Below are positions 1 through 8,126 of a stretch of DNA of 64,000 nucleotides, piece by piece; the first letter of the stretch is position 1, and every line of letters starts with the position of its first letter. The notes beneath the pieces were generated by a model. It saw nothing but the letters and a program-made list of their open reading frames with translations, ran no database searches and had not been told where the DNA came from. The DNA lies in assembly GCA_947494335.1 (NCBI GenBank), contig CANLUT010000003.1:124001-188000 (forward strand), given 5' to 3'. Source of the DNA: Oligoflexales bacterium (lineage in GTDB: Bacteria; Bdellovibrionota_B; Oligoflexia; Oligoflexales; RGVZ01). Position numbers and translations under genes: made by a program.

Positions 1-809
1 TCTTCAGCATCTGCAAAACGGCGAAGTTCCATCTGCGCGGCGGCAATGATCAATGGATATTTTGGATTTTCGGGACTCAAGTTATGCAGAATCTTGGCAC
101 CTTGGACGACTCCGGCGTGGTCTTTCTGCTCTTCAGATATTTTTAGTAACTGCTTGTAGCCGTCGATATAGTCGGGATTGTTTGCCACAGCTTGCTTGAA
201 GCATGAAATTGCCTTTTCCGGATTTTGTCGAAGAAGTTCTATTTTGCCAAGTCCGCAGGTGGCTCTCGCAGACTGTGGCTTCATAGTCAACGCTTCGGTA
301 AACAGTGCTTCAGCAACCCATAGCTCTTTTCTTTCAAGATAATCTTCCGCTCGCTCCAGTAATAACTGAAGATGATCTGGATTTTTCTCGTATGAGAGGA
401 TGAGCCGTAACTGATCACAAAAGTCCTGATACGAAAATGGCTTAAGTAAATAACCTGATATACCGCCTTCGCTGGCAAGCACAATATCGGCTTTTTGATT
501 TTCCATTGTCATGAGTAAGTACGGTGTTGCCCGATAACGCGGGTCTTTGCGGAACTCTCGACAAATTTCTAGACCATTCTTATCCGGCAGTTGCCATTCG
601 GCTATAAATAATCCTATTTTTCGCGTGCGCGCAGCCGCTCGGCCTTCTTCAGCAGAGGACACGAATAGTGCTTGTTCGCATTGCAAACGATTGAGGAAAT
701 TTTGCATGCTAACTCGAAAATGCATCCGCGGTTCGATGATTAAGATCCATCGCTCGCCCAAAAAATCTCGAAGATCCTGCCAAAGTGCCAAAGTCGTTGT
801 CCTTTCCAT
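1..809 (-). CDS. Receiver-like domain plus TPR protein (partial, runs off left edge)
   Basis: This is an open frame on the minus strand from ATG at 807-809 to the window edge, about 269 codons with no stop, so the C-terminus is missing. Residues ~21-140 follow the CheY receiver pattern: a hydrophobic strand (WILIIEP), a loop ending LPDKNG, the conserved Thr (~T101 in LLMTM) and Lys (~K123 in YLLKPF). The usual acidic pair is replaced by IEP (E26). The phosphoacceptor position holds Glu (E71 in IAEWQLP) rather than Asp. From ~145 onward the sequence is helical with TPR-like repeats, for example a segment with AEALFTEAL and one with PEKAISCFKQAV. It is probably a signalling scaffold that does not accept phosphate in the normal way. 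Its partner is unknown. It is divergent from the ABC exporter pair. Confidence 0.8.
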   Translation of the reverse strand, partial: MERTTTLALWQDLRDFLGERWILIIEPRMHFRVSMQNFLNRLQCEQALFVSSAEEGRAAARTRKIGLFIAEWQLPDKNGLEICREFRKDPRYRATPYLLMTMENQKADIVLASEGGISGYLLKPFSYQDFCDQLRLILSYEKNPDHLQLLLERAEDYLERKELWVAEALFTEALTMKPQSARATCGLGKIELLRQNPEKAISCFKQAVANNPDYIDGYKQLLKISEEQKDHAGVVQGAKILHNLSPENPKYPLIIAAAQMELRRFADAE

Positions 810-1003
810 GGGTAGAGTCAGACTAACTCATCCGTAGAGGTTATCGGCAGCCTCGGAAATGGCTTAAAGAGTACGATAAATTTATAAAATTTTACCATTA
901 AATTCAGGTATTTAAATGATTATGGTCATGCTTTTGAGCTTGTGATAAAGTTGCAATTTCCAAGTTGAAGATCAAGTTTACAAACTTTGTTTCTGGACAA
1001 GCC

Positions 1004-2803
1004 ATGGACACGGTTCGTCAGTCAATCAATCCTAGAGTGATTTGGTGGCAGGATATTTGCAAACACCGTGCGATTTATATTGCCGGTTTGCTGGCGATGC
1101 TTCTCACAAATGGTACGGAAGTATTGGCTCCAAAAGCTCTGCAATGGATCATCGACTCTCTGATGTCGGCCTCGACACTTGCAGGAACACCAAGAGACGT
1201 TCAAGGTCTGCTTTCTAGCGATAGATTTCGCACCATCGTTAGCGCGGCACTGATATTTGTCACCATTGCGTTCTTCGGTCTATTAGGTCGTGTTTTTTGG
1301 CGTTTTACACTCGCCAGAATGACTCATGTGTCCAGCAATACCATGCGTCAGGGGATCTGGGAGTCCATTCGAAAATCTGAACTGGAGTCACTTGGGCGGT
1401 TTACTTTAGGTGACCTCATGAATCGCGCGATTGGCGACGTGAACGCGGCCCGATGGATATTTGGATTTACTATTGTGTTGACCTGTGATGTCATTTTCTT
1501 CTCCTTGCTTGGCTCGATTGCCATGATTTTGATTCATCCGGGGCTTGCAATAGCCTGTTTGTCAACTTTCGTGATCATCCCATTCATCGCGATAAAACTG
1601 GCGCGGATGGAGTACGGTGCGCATGAGGCGGCCCAAAACGAATTAACAACACTGTCAGAGCAGGTGAGTCAGTCCGTTCGTGGCATCCGGGCGCAGCGTG
1701 CCAGTTATGGATTCCACGTTTGGACTGATGCCATGAAAGGTTCGGCCATTCGCTATGGCGCTCTCCGTTTAAAGGCTCAGAAAATTTCTATCAACAGTTT
1801 TCCGCTGTGTAACGTGCCAACAATTCTTTCATACATGATTTTGTTGGCGTGGGGATCGCGACTTGTTGCTGATAAGTCCATAACAGTTGGGCAGTTTGCC
1901 GCTATGGCCTCTTACGTTTACCTCTTGCAGGGACCGCTTGCTGCTGACATTGGCGGATTGATTTCTGAATGGCAAAGGGGATTTGCGTCGCTTAGGCGTA
2001 TTAGCGAGATTCATCAAATTCAGTTTCAAGAGAGTCCTGTTTCGACCAGACAGTCTACAAATTCATCTGATTGTTGCGTTTCAGATCTCGGCCCTTCTCT
2101 CCTCAGTGTCAATAATTTGAGTGTTGTTCGTGGTGGTCGTCTTATTTTCGATAATGTGTCATTTGAGTTGCAAAGCGGAGAGTGGCTGGGAGTATCCGGG
2201 CGCGTTGGTTCTGGTAAAAGCTCACTTATGCAGGTTATCGCTGGCTTGATTCCGTCATCAGGCGGAGTCTTGCAAGTGGATGGCAAGTTCATGGCTGCAG
2301 GGTCGTCGTCACGACTCACAAGTCGCGACCAACCTGTAGCGTACGCCGCAGAGAAGCCTTTTGTGTTCTCCGGAACGATTCGTCACAATTTGTGCCTAAA
2401 TCACGCCTTTGCGGACGAGCAGCTTTGGAAGGCACTCCGCACGGTCAACCTTGCGCATGAAGTTACAAGAATGGCAAAAGGTCTGGATAGCGTCGTCGGA
2501 GAGGGTGGAGTGTCTCTGTCGGGTGGTCAGAGACAAAGACTAGCATTAGCAAGGCTAGTGTTGCGTCCTGCGTCTTTAATTCTTTTGGATGATCCTCTGA
2601 GTGCAGTTGATGCTGAGACAGAGGCAAGTGTTATTAGAAACCTCAAAGAAACATGGGCTGATAACGCTGTGATCGTCACATCAAATAAAGCCTCTACGCT
2701 TGATTGCTGTCGAATGGTTGGTACGCTTTCAGAAGATGGACTGAAATTCGAAGTAGGTCTCACACCAGCACGACCTATGGGAGAGGTGGTGCTTCATGCC
2801 TAA
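1004..2803 (+). CDS. ABC exporter half, membrane and ATPase domains fused (degenerate-site partner)
   Basis: Type I ABC exporter half-transporter of about 599 residues. The N-terminal ~320 residues carry about six membrane segments. The ATPase domain follows, with Walker A GRVGSGKSS (~399-407), signature LSGGQRQR (~505) and Walker B LILLDDPLSAVD (~525). The residue after the Walker B Asp is Asp, not the catalytic Glu, as in the inactive-site subunit of heterodimeric exporters such as the MdlA, BmrC or TM287 type. I chose ATG 1004 over TTG 965 because a short GGA lies 7 bases upstream of it and nothing comparable precedes the TTG. The stop overlaps the start of the next gene by 8 bases, so the two halves are translationally coupled and very likely form one heterodimer. 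The substrate is unknown; lipids or drugs are typical of the family. Confidence 0.9.
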   Translation: MDTVRQSINPRVIWWQDICKHRAIYIAGLLAMLLTNGTEVLAPKALQWIIDSLMSASTLAGTPRDVQGLLSSDRFRTIVSAALIFVTIAFFGLLGRVFWRFTLARMTHVSSNTMRQGIWESIRKSELESLGRFTLGDLMNRAIGDVNAARWIFGFTIVLTCDVIFFSLLGSIAMILIHPGLAIACLSTFVIIPFIAIKLARMEYGAHEAAQNELTTLSEQVSQSVRGIRAQRASYGFHVWTDAMKGSAIRYGALRLKAQKISINSFPLCNVPTILSYMILLAWGSRLVADKSITVGQFAAMASYVYLLQGPLAADIGGLISEWQRGFASLRRISEIHQIQFQESPVSTRQSTNSSDCCVSDLGPSLLSVNNLSVVRGGRLIFDNVSFELQSGEWLGVSGRVGSGKSSLMQVIAGLIPSSGGVLQVDGKFMAAGSSSRLTSRDQPVAYAAEKPFVFSGTIRHNLCLNHAFADEQLWKALRTVNLAHEVTRMAKGLDSVVGEGGVSLSGGQRQRLALARLVLRPASLILLDDPLSAVDAETEASVIRNLKETWADNAVIVTSNKASTLDCCRMVGTLSEDGLKFEVGLTPARPMGEVVLHA

Positions 2804-4556
2804 AGTGCCACAAGCATTGCATACCCTGGATGGTGAAAGACGAGACGTCTTTTATTATGCGAAGTATTTTCTTCCGCTACTTCGCGGGTCTTACGTAAAT
2901 ATTTTACTAGGAATGCTTAGCCTCATTTTAAGCACATTTCTTTTGGTAAAAGCGTCGGTCGCGTTAGGTCAACTATGCGCACATTTAGGTTCACACGCCG
3001 TTTTTAGTCAGAGCATTTATTTGCTGATGCTGTCTTTTGTTGCGTTGGAAGCAGGTAGTGTTTTAGCTCAGTTTTTGGGTCGCACGTTTCTGGCCAGCGG
3101 CACAAATGCTGTTCTATTAAAGCTTCGTTGTGCCCTTTTTGAGAAAATTGATCAGCTTCCGATGTCCTATTATGATTCTCAACCTTTGGGTCGCATTATC
3201 ACGCGGTTAACTAGTGATGTTGACGGAGTGGAAGGTTTTTTTGGTGGAGGGTTGGCGCGGATTGCTACCGCCTGTGTGCAAATTTTTCTTGTGCTCATTG
3301 GAATTATCACAATTGCTCCGAACTTTGGCCTACCTGTAGTTATGGCTGCGATGCCAGCATTGTGTTTTAGCTGGTTTACAAGAAAGCCGCTTACGTTTTG
3401 GCTCGCGGAAAATAAGGCGAGAAACGCGCATGTAAACTCAAAACTTGCGGAATTTATTCAGGCACTCCCGGTATTAAGGGTTCTTGGCTTGGAACAGTGG
3501 TCCGGGGATGAGTTTAATCGTGATGCAAAACACCACCTGGCTTCCAGCATCAAGGTTCTCTCCTGGAATAGCTTTATCCGGCCCCTAACGGTCTTTCTCA
3601 GCACGTGGCCGACGTTGGTGGCCGTTTTGTGGGGTGGTTTTTTATTGCTACAAGGTCAGGTAGAGATTGCAGCTCTGGTCGCCGTGTTGAGACTGACAGA
3701 GCGCTTTTCAAATCCGGTTAGGGTTGTGACTCAGGAAATTCAAGTGATCCAGGATGCAACAGCAAGTGCGGTTCGTGTTGGCGAGATGTTGAGTGAAGCC
3801 AATGAACGAACGATTATGGCACCCGGATCTTTTGAGGGAGTTGTCAGGGGTGAGATTCGATTTGAGTCCGTGGGACTCAGCTACAGATCAGGCCATGCGG
3901 TTCTTCGGTCCCTTGATTTGCTGATTCCCCCGGGACAAAAGCTCGGCGTTATTGGCCAAACGGGTGCTGGTAAAAGCTCGTTGTTGAATCTGATTCCAGC
4001 TCTTTATGTGCCGTACTCAGGCCGAGTTGTCATTGACTCAGTTGATATTCGTGAGTGGACGTTGAGCGCCTTGCGCTCACAGATAGGTTATCTTGCACAG
4101 GACCCGTTTTTATTTAAGGGAACTTTGGCTGCCAATATTTTGGGAATTGCAGATCAGAGCAGCACCCAGGTGCGTCAGAGTTTTGAGACAAAACTTGACC
4201 GCTTTGGGCTTAGGCAAATTCTTGAAAGGTTTAACGGTGGCTTGAATTTTTTGGTCAATGAGGGTGGATCCAATTTAAGCAGTGGCGAGAAGCAAATGAT
4301 CGCTTTCCTAAGACTTCTGCATGAAGATCGTCCGATCCTCTTGATGGATGAAGCAACATCTTGTTTAGATCGAGCATGGGAGTCAGCCATTCAAGGAGCC
4401 ATTCTTGCGCTGATGCGTGAACGTCGCAGAACATGCGTTATTATTGCTCACCGCCTGGAAACCCTAAAATCATGTGACCGAGTTATTCGAATTCATGATG
4501 GTAAAATTGTAGCAGACGGCAATCCAAACAATATCTTGGGTCTTGATCTGACTTGA
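2796..4556 (+). CDS. ABC exporter half, catalytic partner
   Basis: Second half-transporter, 586 residues, starting at ATG 2796 inside the end of the preceding gene. It has a transmembrane domain with about six segments (residues ~30-320). Its ATPase domain has Walker A GQTGAGKSS (~388), signature LSSGEKQ (~494; Ser replaces the third-position Gly of LSGGQ) and Walker B ILLMDEATSCLD (~514) with the catalytic Glu. The H-loop is IIAHR. The first subunit keeps a canonical signature but has Asp at the catalytic position, whereas this one has the Glu but a variant signature. That reciprocal pattern is what known heterodimeric exporters show, with one hydrolytic and one degenerate ATP site. A terminator at 4565-4592 ends the unit. 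Confidence 0.9.
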   Translation: MPKVPQALHTLDGERRDVFYYAKYFLPLLRGSYVNILLGMLSLILSTFLLVKASVALGQLCAHLGSHAVFSQSIYLLMLSFVALEAGSVLAQFLGRTFLASGTNAVLLKLRCALFEKIDQLPMSYYDSQPLGRIITRLTSDVDGVEGFFGGGLARIATACVQIFLVLIGIITIAPNFGLPVVMAAMPALCFSWFTRKPLTFWLAENKARNAHVNSKLAEFIQALPVLRVLGLEQWSGDEFNRDAKHHLASSIKVLSWNSFIRPLTVFLSTWPTLVAVLWGGFLLLQGQVEIAALVAVLRLTERFSNPVRVVTQEIQVIQDATASAVRVGEMLSEANERTIMAPGSFEGVVRGEIRFESVGLSYRSGHAVLRSLDLLIPPGQKLGVIGQTGAGKSSLLNLIPALYVPYSGRVVIDSVDIREWTLSALRSQIGYLAQDPFLFKGTLAANILGIADQSSTQVRQSFETKLDRFGLRQILERFNGGLNFLVNEGGSNLSSGEKQMIAFLRLLHEDRPILLMDEATSCLDRAWESAIQGAILALMRERRRTCVIIAHRLETLKSCDRVIRIHDGKIVADGNPNNILGLDLT

Positions 4557-4564
4557 ATGAAAAA

Positions 4565-4592
4565 AACCCGCAGCGGCGAGGCTACGGGTTTT
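4565..4592. terminator. Bidirectional terminator between ABC exporter and RRM gene
   Basis: Hairpin AACCCGCAGC / GCTACGGGTT with one mismatch and a short GC-rich loop. It is flanked by an A-run on the left (a T-run when read on the minus strand) and TTTT on the right. It lies between two convergent genes and can serve both. Confidence 0.75.
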
Positions 4593-4622
4593 GTGATTCA
4601 GAACTAAACGACAAAGCCGGGA

Positions 4623-4928
4623 TTACATGCGGCTTGGACGTGGTCCACGGTTTTCGCGTGGTGGCTGAGGACGAGCTTCGTTGACCGTCAAACGACGACC
4701 TTCGAAATTTTGGCCGTTGAACTTGTCGATTGCGGCTTGAGCTTCACCGTCAGAGCTCATTTCAACGAACGCAAAACCCTTGCTGCGACCTGTTTCACGA
4801 TCTGTAATGATGCGTGCTGATTCAACTGTCCCTACTTCGCTGAAAAGGCTAGCAAGAGCCTCTTGAGATGTGCTGTAAGGTAGTCCCCCGATGTAAAGCT
4901 TCTTTCCCATATACCAAAACCTACTCAT
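4623..4928 (-). CDS. RRM-type RNA-binding protein
   Basis: Small single-RRM protein of 101 residues. RNP2 is KLYIGGL (~10-16) and RNP1 is KGFAFVEM (~49-56), both canonical, with the aromatic residues used for RNA stacking. The tail is short and rich in Pro and Arg (ARPQPPRENRGPRPSRM). Such proteins occur in cyanobacteria and in several delta/Bdellovibrio-type lineages and are often linked to cold or stress responses. I kept the upstream ATG at 4926-4928 because AAGGTGAG sits about 9 bases before it. Without that signal, the internal ATG at 4908-4910 (MGKKLYIGG) would look more usual. The RNA target is unknown. Confidence 0.9.
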   Translation of the reverse strand: MSRFWYMGKKLYIGGLPYSTSQEALASLFSEVGTVESARIITDRETGRSKGFAFVEMSSDGEAQAAIDKFNGQNFEGRRLTVNEARPQPPRENRGPRPSRM

Positions 4929-5142
4929 AATTTTTGCTCACCTTAGAATGGACTTCCCATTGTTACAGTGACGCGGTTGATCCTACACCTCGGAAACCGG
5001 GTGTCTTGGAAGTATAACAGGCCACATGGCCAAATGCCACAAAAAGTATCATCTTTTTTGTGCGTGAACTTTTCTGACTTTCGGGCTATAGGTCAGGGTC
5101 TCTAAATTACTGTGATTACAGAAGTTTGATGGAGCGATGCTT

Positions 5143-5763
5143 ATGACTAAAAACCGCAAACGTGCCACGCTGTGGGCGTTGGGAGCCCTCCTAGTTTGTT
5201 CGATTCCACTCGCAACGAGGGTCTGGTTGGATCAAAACGGAGCACTTGAGCGTGAAGACTTAGGTGCAGTTGGTGAATTTATTTTGCGCGATGAGCGTGA
5301 TGCAGCGCTGAACCGTGATCAGCTACGTCGCTCTGTTTCGATCGTAATTTTTTGGCCTGGATCCTGCGGCGAGCAGCAGAATTGTTCGAGTGCTCGGGGT
5401 AATGTTGCCAAACTCGAGCGCTGGGTTAACGAATCGCTCAAGCCAAAGTGGACCGAAGAAAAAAATCCTTTGAACCTACTTGTGGTGGGTGAGGGCTCAT
5501 CAACCATTCCGAAAATGGCGGATTGGCGTGTTTTCCCAGGAGTTGTTGATCCCGGCTCAGTGATCCCATTGGCGTTAGATCTGGCAAAACCTCACGTCGT
5601 GGTCATCGATAATAATTTGTTGTTTTCGGCTGCAGAGCCGCTTGCGGAGGAGCTTAACTTTGCAAGACTGGAACGCGTGCTGAGTAAGACCGCCTTTGAC
5701 CAGTATTTAGGAAATTACCTGTCTGGGCGGACATTTATGGGCCCTAGGCGGCATCAAAATTAG
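5143..5763 (+). CDS. Membrane-anchored thioredoxin-fold-like protein
   Basis: About 206 residues. A basic N-terminus is followed by one hydrophobic segment (~8-24, LWALGALLVCSIPLA), suggesting a signal anchor with the rest in the periplasm. The segment SVSIVIFWPGSCGEQQNC followed by a helix resembles the strand and active-site turn of SCO1/peroxiredoxin-like folds. The two cysteines are spaced CX4C, unlike CXXC or SCO CXXXC, so redox or copper function is unproven. ATG 5143 is preferred over 5137 because GGAG at 5131-5134 is 8 bases from it but only 2 from the other ATG. I do not recognise a specific family. Confidence 0.65.
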   Translation: MTKNRKRATLWALGALLVCSIPLATRVWLDQNGALEREDLGAVGEFILRDERDAALNRDQLRRSVSIVIFWPGSCGEQQNCSSARGNVAKLERWVNESLKPKWTEEKNPLNLLVVGEGSSTIPKMADWRVFPGVVDPGSVIPLALDLAKPHVVVIDNNLLFSAAEPLAEELNFARLERVLSKTAFDQYLGNYLSGRTFMGPRRHQN

Positions 5764-5855
5764 GGTCTTAACCTCCTGATTTTTAAGGTTCCCAGGGGTT
5801 TTTATCAAGGTGTAGATTCATTTTACCGATCCCTCTCTGTAGTAGGAGGCCGGCT

Positions 5856-6578
5856 ATGATTCAACCTTCCAGAGCCATTTACGCTGTTTCATTACTACTC
5901 GTGGTGAGTTGCTCTAACGCCAGTGAGAGCAGTTCACAGCGCGTTAAAAAGCCTGGCACATCCGATCAGACTGGTGGCACCGGTGGATCAGGATCAGACA
6001 GCAATTTGTCGTGTGATCAACAATGGTCTTTAGCGGTTCAACAGCAAAAAGTTGGCGCCGTATTTGTCTATGCAGGAACTGTGAAAGGCCCAATTACGTA
6101 CAACGTTGTATTACCGTACACACGGACTGAGACGGTCACTGCGGCGTCTGATGCTGCTATTTCCAGAAAGATCGATGTTTCAACTAGTATCTCTGTGATC
6201 GCGTCTTATGTCGAAAAACTGAAGACGCCGCAGTTAACGCTCACCAAAGATAAGTTTCTTCAGACCTGCAATAAAGCCGACGGTCAACCTGTTACGGTTA
6301 CAGGACTTGGCGGAAATATTAGTATTGGCAGTTTAAAAGATGAAAGTATCACATTGAAAAGCGGAAAAAATGTGGTGACCAAGCGTGTGGACGCCGAAGT
6401 AAAAAGCGTTACGCTCGGAAGTTATTCGGTTGGAGACGCTGATGTGGTTATTCATATTTCAAAGCAGTATCCAGTTCTGCCATTGAAGCAAACCTTGACA
6501 CTTAATCAGGTCTCCGAAACAAGCTTAAACGGCGCAGTTTTAGAAGAAGAAATTGTGAATGGATTGCCAGCTAATTGA
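5856..6578 (+). CDS. Predicted lipoprotein of unknown function
   Basis: 240 residues with a type II signal: a hydrophobic core YAVSLLLVV and lipobox VVSC, lipidation Cys at 19. After the Cys comes a Ser/Gly/Thr-rich linker (~20-50) and then a beta-rich domain with a second Cys pair (~54 and ~140) that could form a disulphide. GTAGGAGG lies ahead of the ATG as a strong ribosome binding site. I do not recognise the domain. It is followed by a clear terminator, so it is probably transcribed alone or with the upstream anchored protein, 92 bases away. Confidence 0.7.
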   Translation: MIQPSRAIYAVSLLLVVSCSNASESSSQRVKKPGTSDQTGGTGGSGSDSNLSCDQQWSLAVQQQKVGAVFVYAGTVKGPITYNVVLPYTRTETVTAASDAAISRKIDVSTSISVIASYVEKLKTPQLTLTKDKFLQTCNKADGQPVTVTGLGGNISIGSLKDESITLKSGKNVVTKRVDAEVKSVTLGSYSVGDADVVIHISKQYPVLPLKQTLTLNQVSETSLNGAVLEEEIVNGLPAN

Positions 6579-6617
6579 TAGTCGCCCCTAAGAACGCTTA
6601 AAATCACGATCGAAATT

Positions 6618-6651
6618 AAATCTCAGACAACAATTCGTCTGAGATTTGTTT
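6618..6651 (+). terminator. Rho-independent terminator after lipoprotein gene
   Basis: Perfect 11-bp stem AAATCTCAGAC / GTCTGAGATTT with an 8-base loop, followed by GTTTGTCT. The T tract is interrupted, but the stem is strong and placed 40 bases after the stop. Confidence 0.7.
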
Positions 6652-6661
6652 GTCTACAGCC

Positions 6662-6690
6662 TTGCAAATGCACGCGACAAGTCCTATCAT
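6662..6690 (+). promoter_or_regulatory. Candidate sigma-70 promoter for outer-membrane protein gene
   Basis: TTGCAA at 6662-6667, a 17-base spacer and TATCAT at 6685-6690 match the -35 and -10 consensus at 4 and 5 of 6 positions. It lies 60 bases before the start at 6750 and just after the preceding terminator. Confidence 0.4.
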
Positions 6691-6749
6691 TTTAGTCAGT
6701 TCGAAAGTTACAGGGATGTTTTCAACTTTGATTCTGGAGAATCTAAACA

Positions 6750-8027
6750 ATGCGAATTTCCAATTTACTTGCTTCATTGTTCGTTATGGGCTTTGCCTCT
6801 CAGGCGTTTGGACTAGCAGAGGAGTCCGTTGACCCAAAAGCGGCCCCAGCGAAGGACCCAAATGCATTTGCAACATTGCCTGAGGGTAAGACTTTGCCCC
6901 AAGGTGTCATGCGTGCACGTTATATACATAGTAAAATCACCGGAAACGGTTCCAGTTACGACAAAGACGGCAACAAGGTTGATGCTGTCGTCGAATTGAA
7001 TGCTGCAGGTGGGGCGGCTGTTGTTGAATACGGGATCAGCGATAAGCTGTCGCTTCAAGTTCAATTTGATTTCATCGGAAGTTTTGAAACAAAACTCAAC
7101 GGCAAAAGAACATGGGAAGCTGAAGGTTACCAAGCTGCAGTGGCCAGTAAAACAGATCTAACGGCTCTTCAGACGGCGTTTGGTTCGCAAGTTGGCGGCA
7201 TCATTGACAGCAAGGCAGAGCTGGAAAAAGTTCTCAATCTTAAGGCTCAAAACGATTTTAAAACCGCGGGTGCGTGTACGACTCTGGGTGGAGATTGTGC
7301 AACGGTTCTTGCAAGTTCGAATGCACAGGCTGTTACAGCACGTGCGACAATCGCAGCAACCGTAGATGCAGTAGAAGCGGGTGTTGTAAGTGTCGTTAAG
7401 GCAAGAGCCGAGAAGAAAGGTGGCCGCGGACTTGGTGACTCCACCGTCGGCGTCCTATACGAAGCAATGAAGATGGATAACCTCGCTATTGCTTTAGCTG
7501 GTGGCTTGCGTTACCCAACAAGTAATCGCGATCGTGCAGCCAATGAGCGCCCAACAGGCCGTGGATTGATGGAAGTCGGAGCTCGTTTCAACATTGACTA
7601 CACCCCAATTCCAACGCTGGCATTGGCTTGGCAAAACCAGTCCGAAGTTATGGCTGCTCCTGGTAAGTACAACTTAGCGGGTCAAAGCGTGACCGTATCA
7701 CGCGAAGGTGTACGTAACGTTGGTTTCCTCATGATTAAGCCATCATTGGCAGGATTGAGCGAGTCTCTGTCATTCTTGGCTCCTAAGGCTGGTATCGCTT
7801 ACGATTACGACAGCCAAGAGCGCATGAAAGTTGGCTCTGGTACTGAGGCGGCAACTGGCGCACGCGCCTCTGAGCGTAAGTATCTTGTTGGACTTGGAAT
7901 CAGCACGTTTGACTACGGCATTCCTGTTCACATCGACGTTGAGTACCGCAAGAGCGTAGAAGGTCAGAACATCTCGGCTGCAACCGACTCTCTGACAACC
8001 CAGCTCAAGGCGTACTACCGCTTCTAA
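6750..8027 (+). CDS. Outer-membrane beta-barrel protein
   Basis: 425 residues. The signal peptide (MRISNLLASLFVMGFASQAFG) has an AxG-type cleavage site near residue 21. The mature part alternates polar and hydrophobic residues in strands (for example LSLQVQFDFIG, LAIALAGGLRYP, PVHIDVEYRKS) and ends LKAYYRF. A terminal Phe is the usual BamA-recognised signal of outer-membrane barrels. Residues ~130-230 form an Ala-rich, probably helical insert containing one Cys pair (TCTTLGGDC-type spacing), which is unusual for a simple barrel and may be an extracellular or periplasmic domain. The substrate is unknown. GGAG lies 10 bases ahead of the ATG. Confidence 0.75.
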   Translation: MRISNLLASLFVMGFASQAFGLAEESVDPKAAPAKDPNAFATLPEGKTLPQGVMRARYIHSKITGNGSSYDKDGNKVDAVVELNAAGGAAVVEYGISDKLSLQVQFDFIGSFETKLNGKRTWEAEGYQAAVASKTDLTALQTAFGSQVGGIIDSKAELEKVLNLKAQNDFKTAGACTTLGGDCATVLASSNAQAVTARATIAATVDAVEAGVVSVVKARAEKKGGRGLGDSTVGVLYEAMKMDNLAIALAGGLRYPTSNRDRAANERPTGRGLMEVGARFNIDYTPIPTLALAWQNQSEVMAAPGKYNLAGQSVTVSREGVRNVGFLMIKPSLAGLSESLSFLAPKAGIAYDYDSQERMKVGSGTEAATGARASERKYLVGLGISTFDYGIPVHIDVEYRKSVEGQNISAATDSLTTQLKAYYRF

Positions 8028-8030
8028 TCC

Positions 8031-8121
8031 GTAATTGGGGACAAACACCTAATTGCAAATAAAAAAGACGGAGGAGCGATCCTCTGTCTTTTTTTTCAAG
8101 TAGGTGTTTGTCCCCAATTAC
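8031..8121. repeat. Nested inverted repeat with 21-bp perfect arms (REP-like)
   Basis: Left arm 8031-8051 (GTAATTGGGGACAAACACCT plus A) and right arm 8101-8121 are perfect reverse complements over 21 bp. They enclose a second hairpin that looks like a terminator (8061-8096). The arms begin 4 bases after the stop of the upstream gene and end 6 bases before the end of the photolyase gene. The arm sequence resembles GGGGACA(A/G)ACACCT motifs that I recall as REP-like palindromes in other proteobacterial genomes. That recollection was not checked. Confidence 0.8.
8061..8096. terminator. Terminator nested inside the inverted repeat
   Basis: Stem AAAAAAGACGGAGGA / TCCTCTGTCTTTTTT (15 bp with one G-T wobble), loop GCGA, then TT. 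The A-run on one side and T-run on the other make it usable in both directions between the convergent barrel and photolyase genes. Confidence 0.85.
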
Positions 8122-8126
8122 TAACA

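Noticed and set aside
547-837. A plus-strand frame of 96 codons at the left edge
   Set aside because: It is antisense to the partial receiver-TPR gene, which reads through on the minus strand with clear domain motifs.
4983-5010. A possible hairpin (ACACC / GGTGT type) in the leader of the RRM gene, considered as a cold-responsive element
   Set aside because: The stem is only five pairs plus a wobble and nothing else supports thermosensing.
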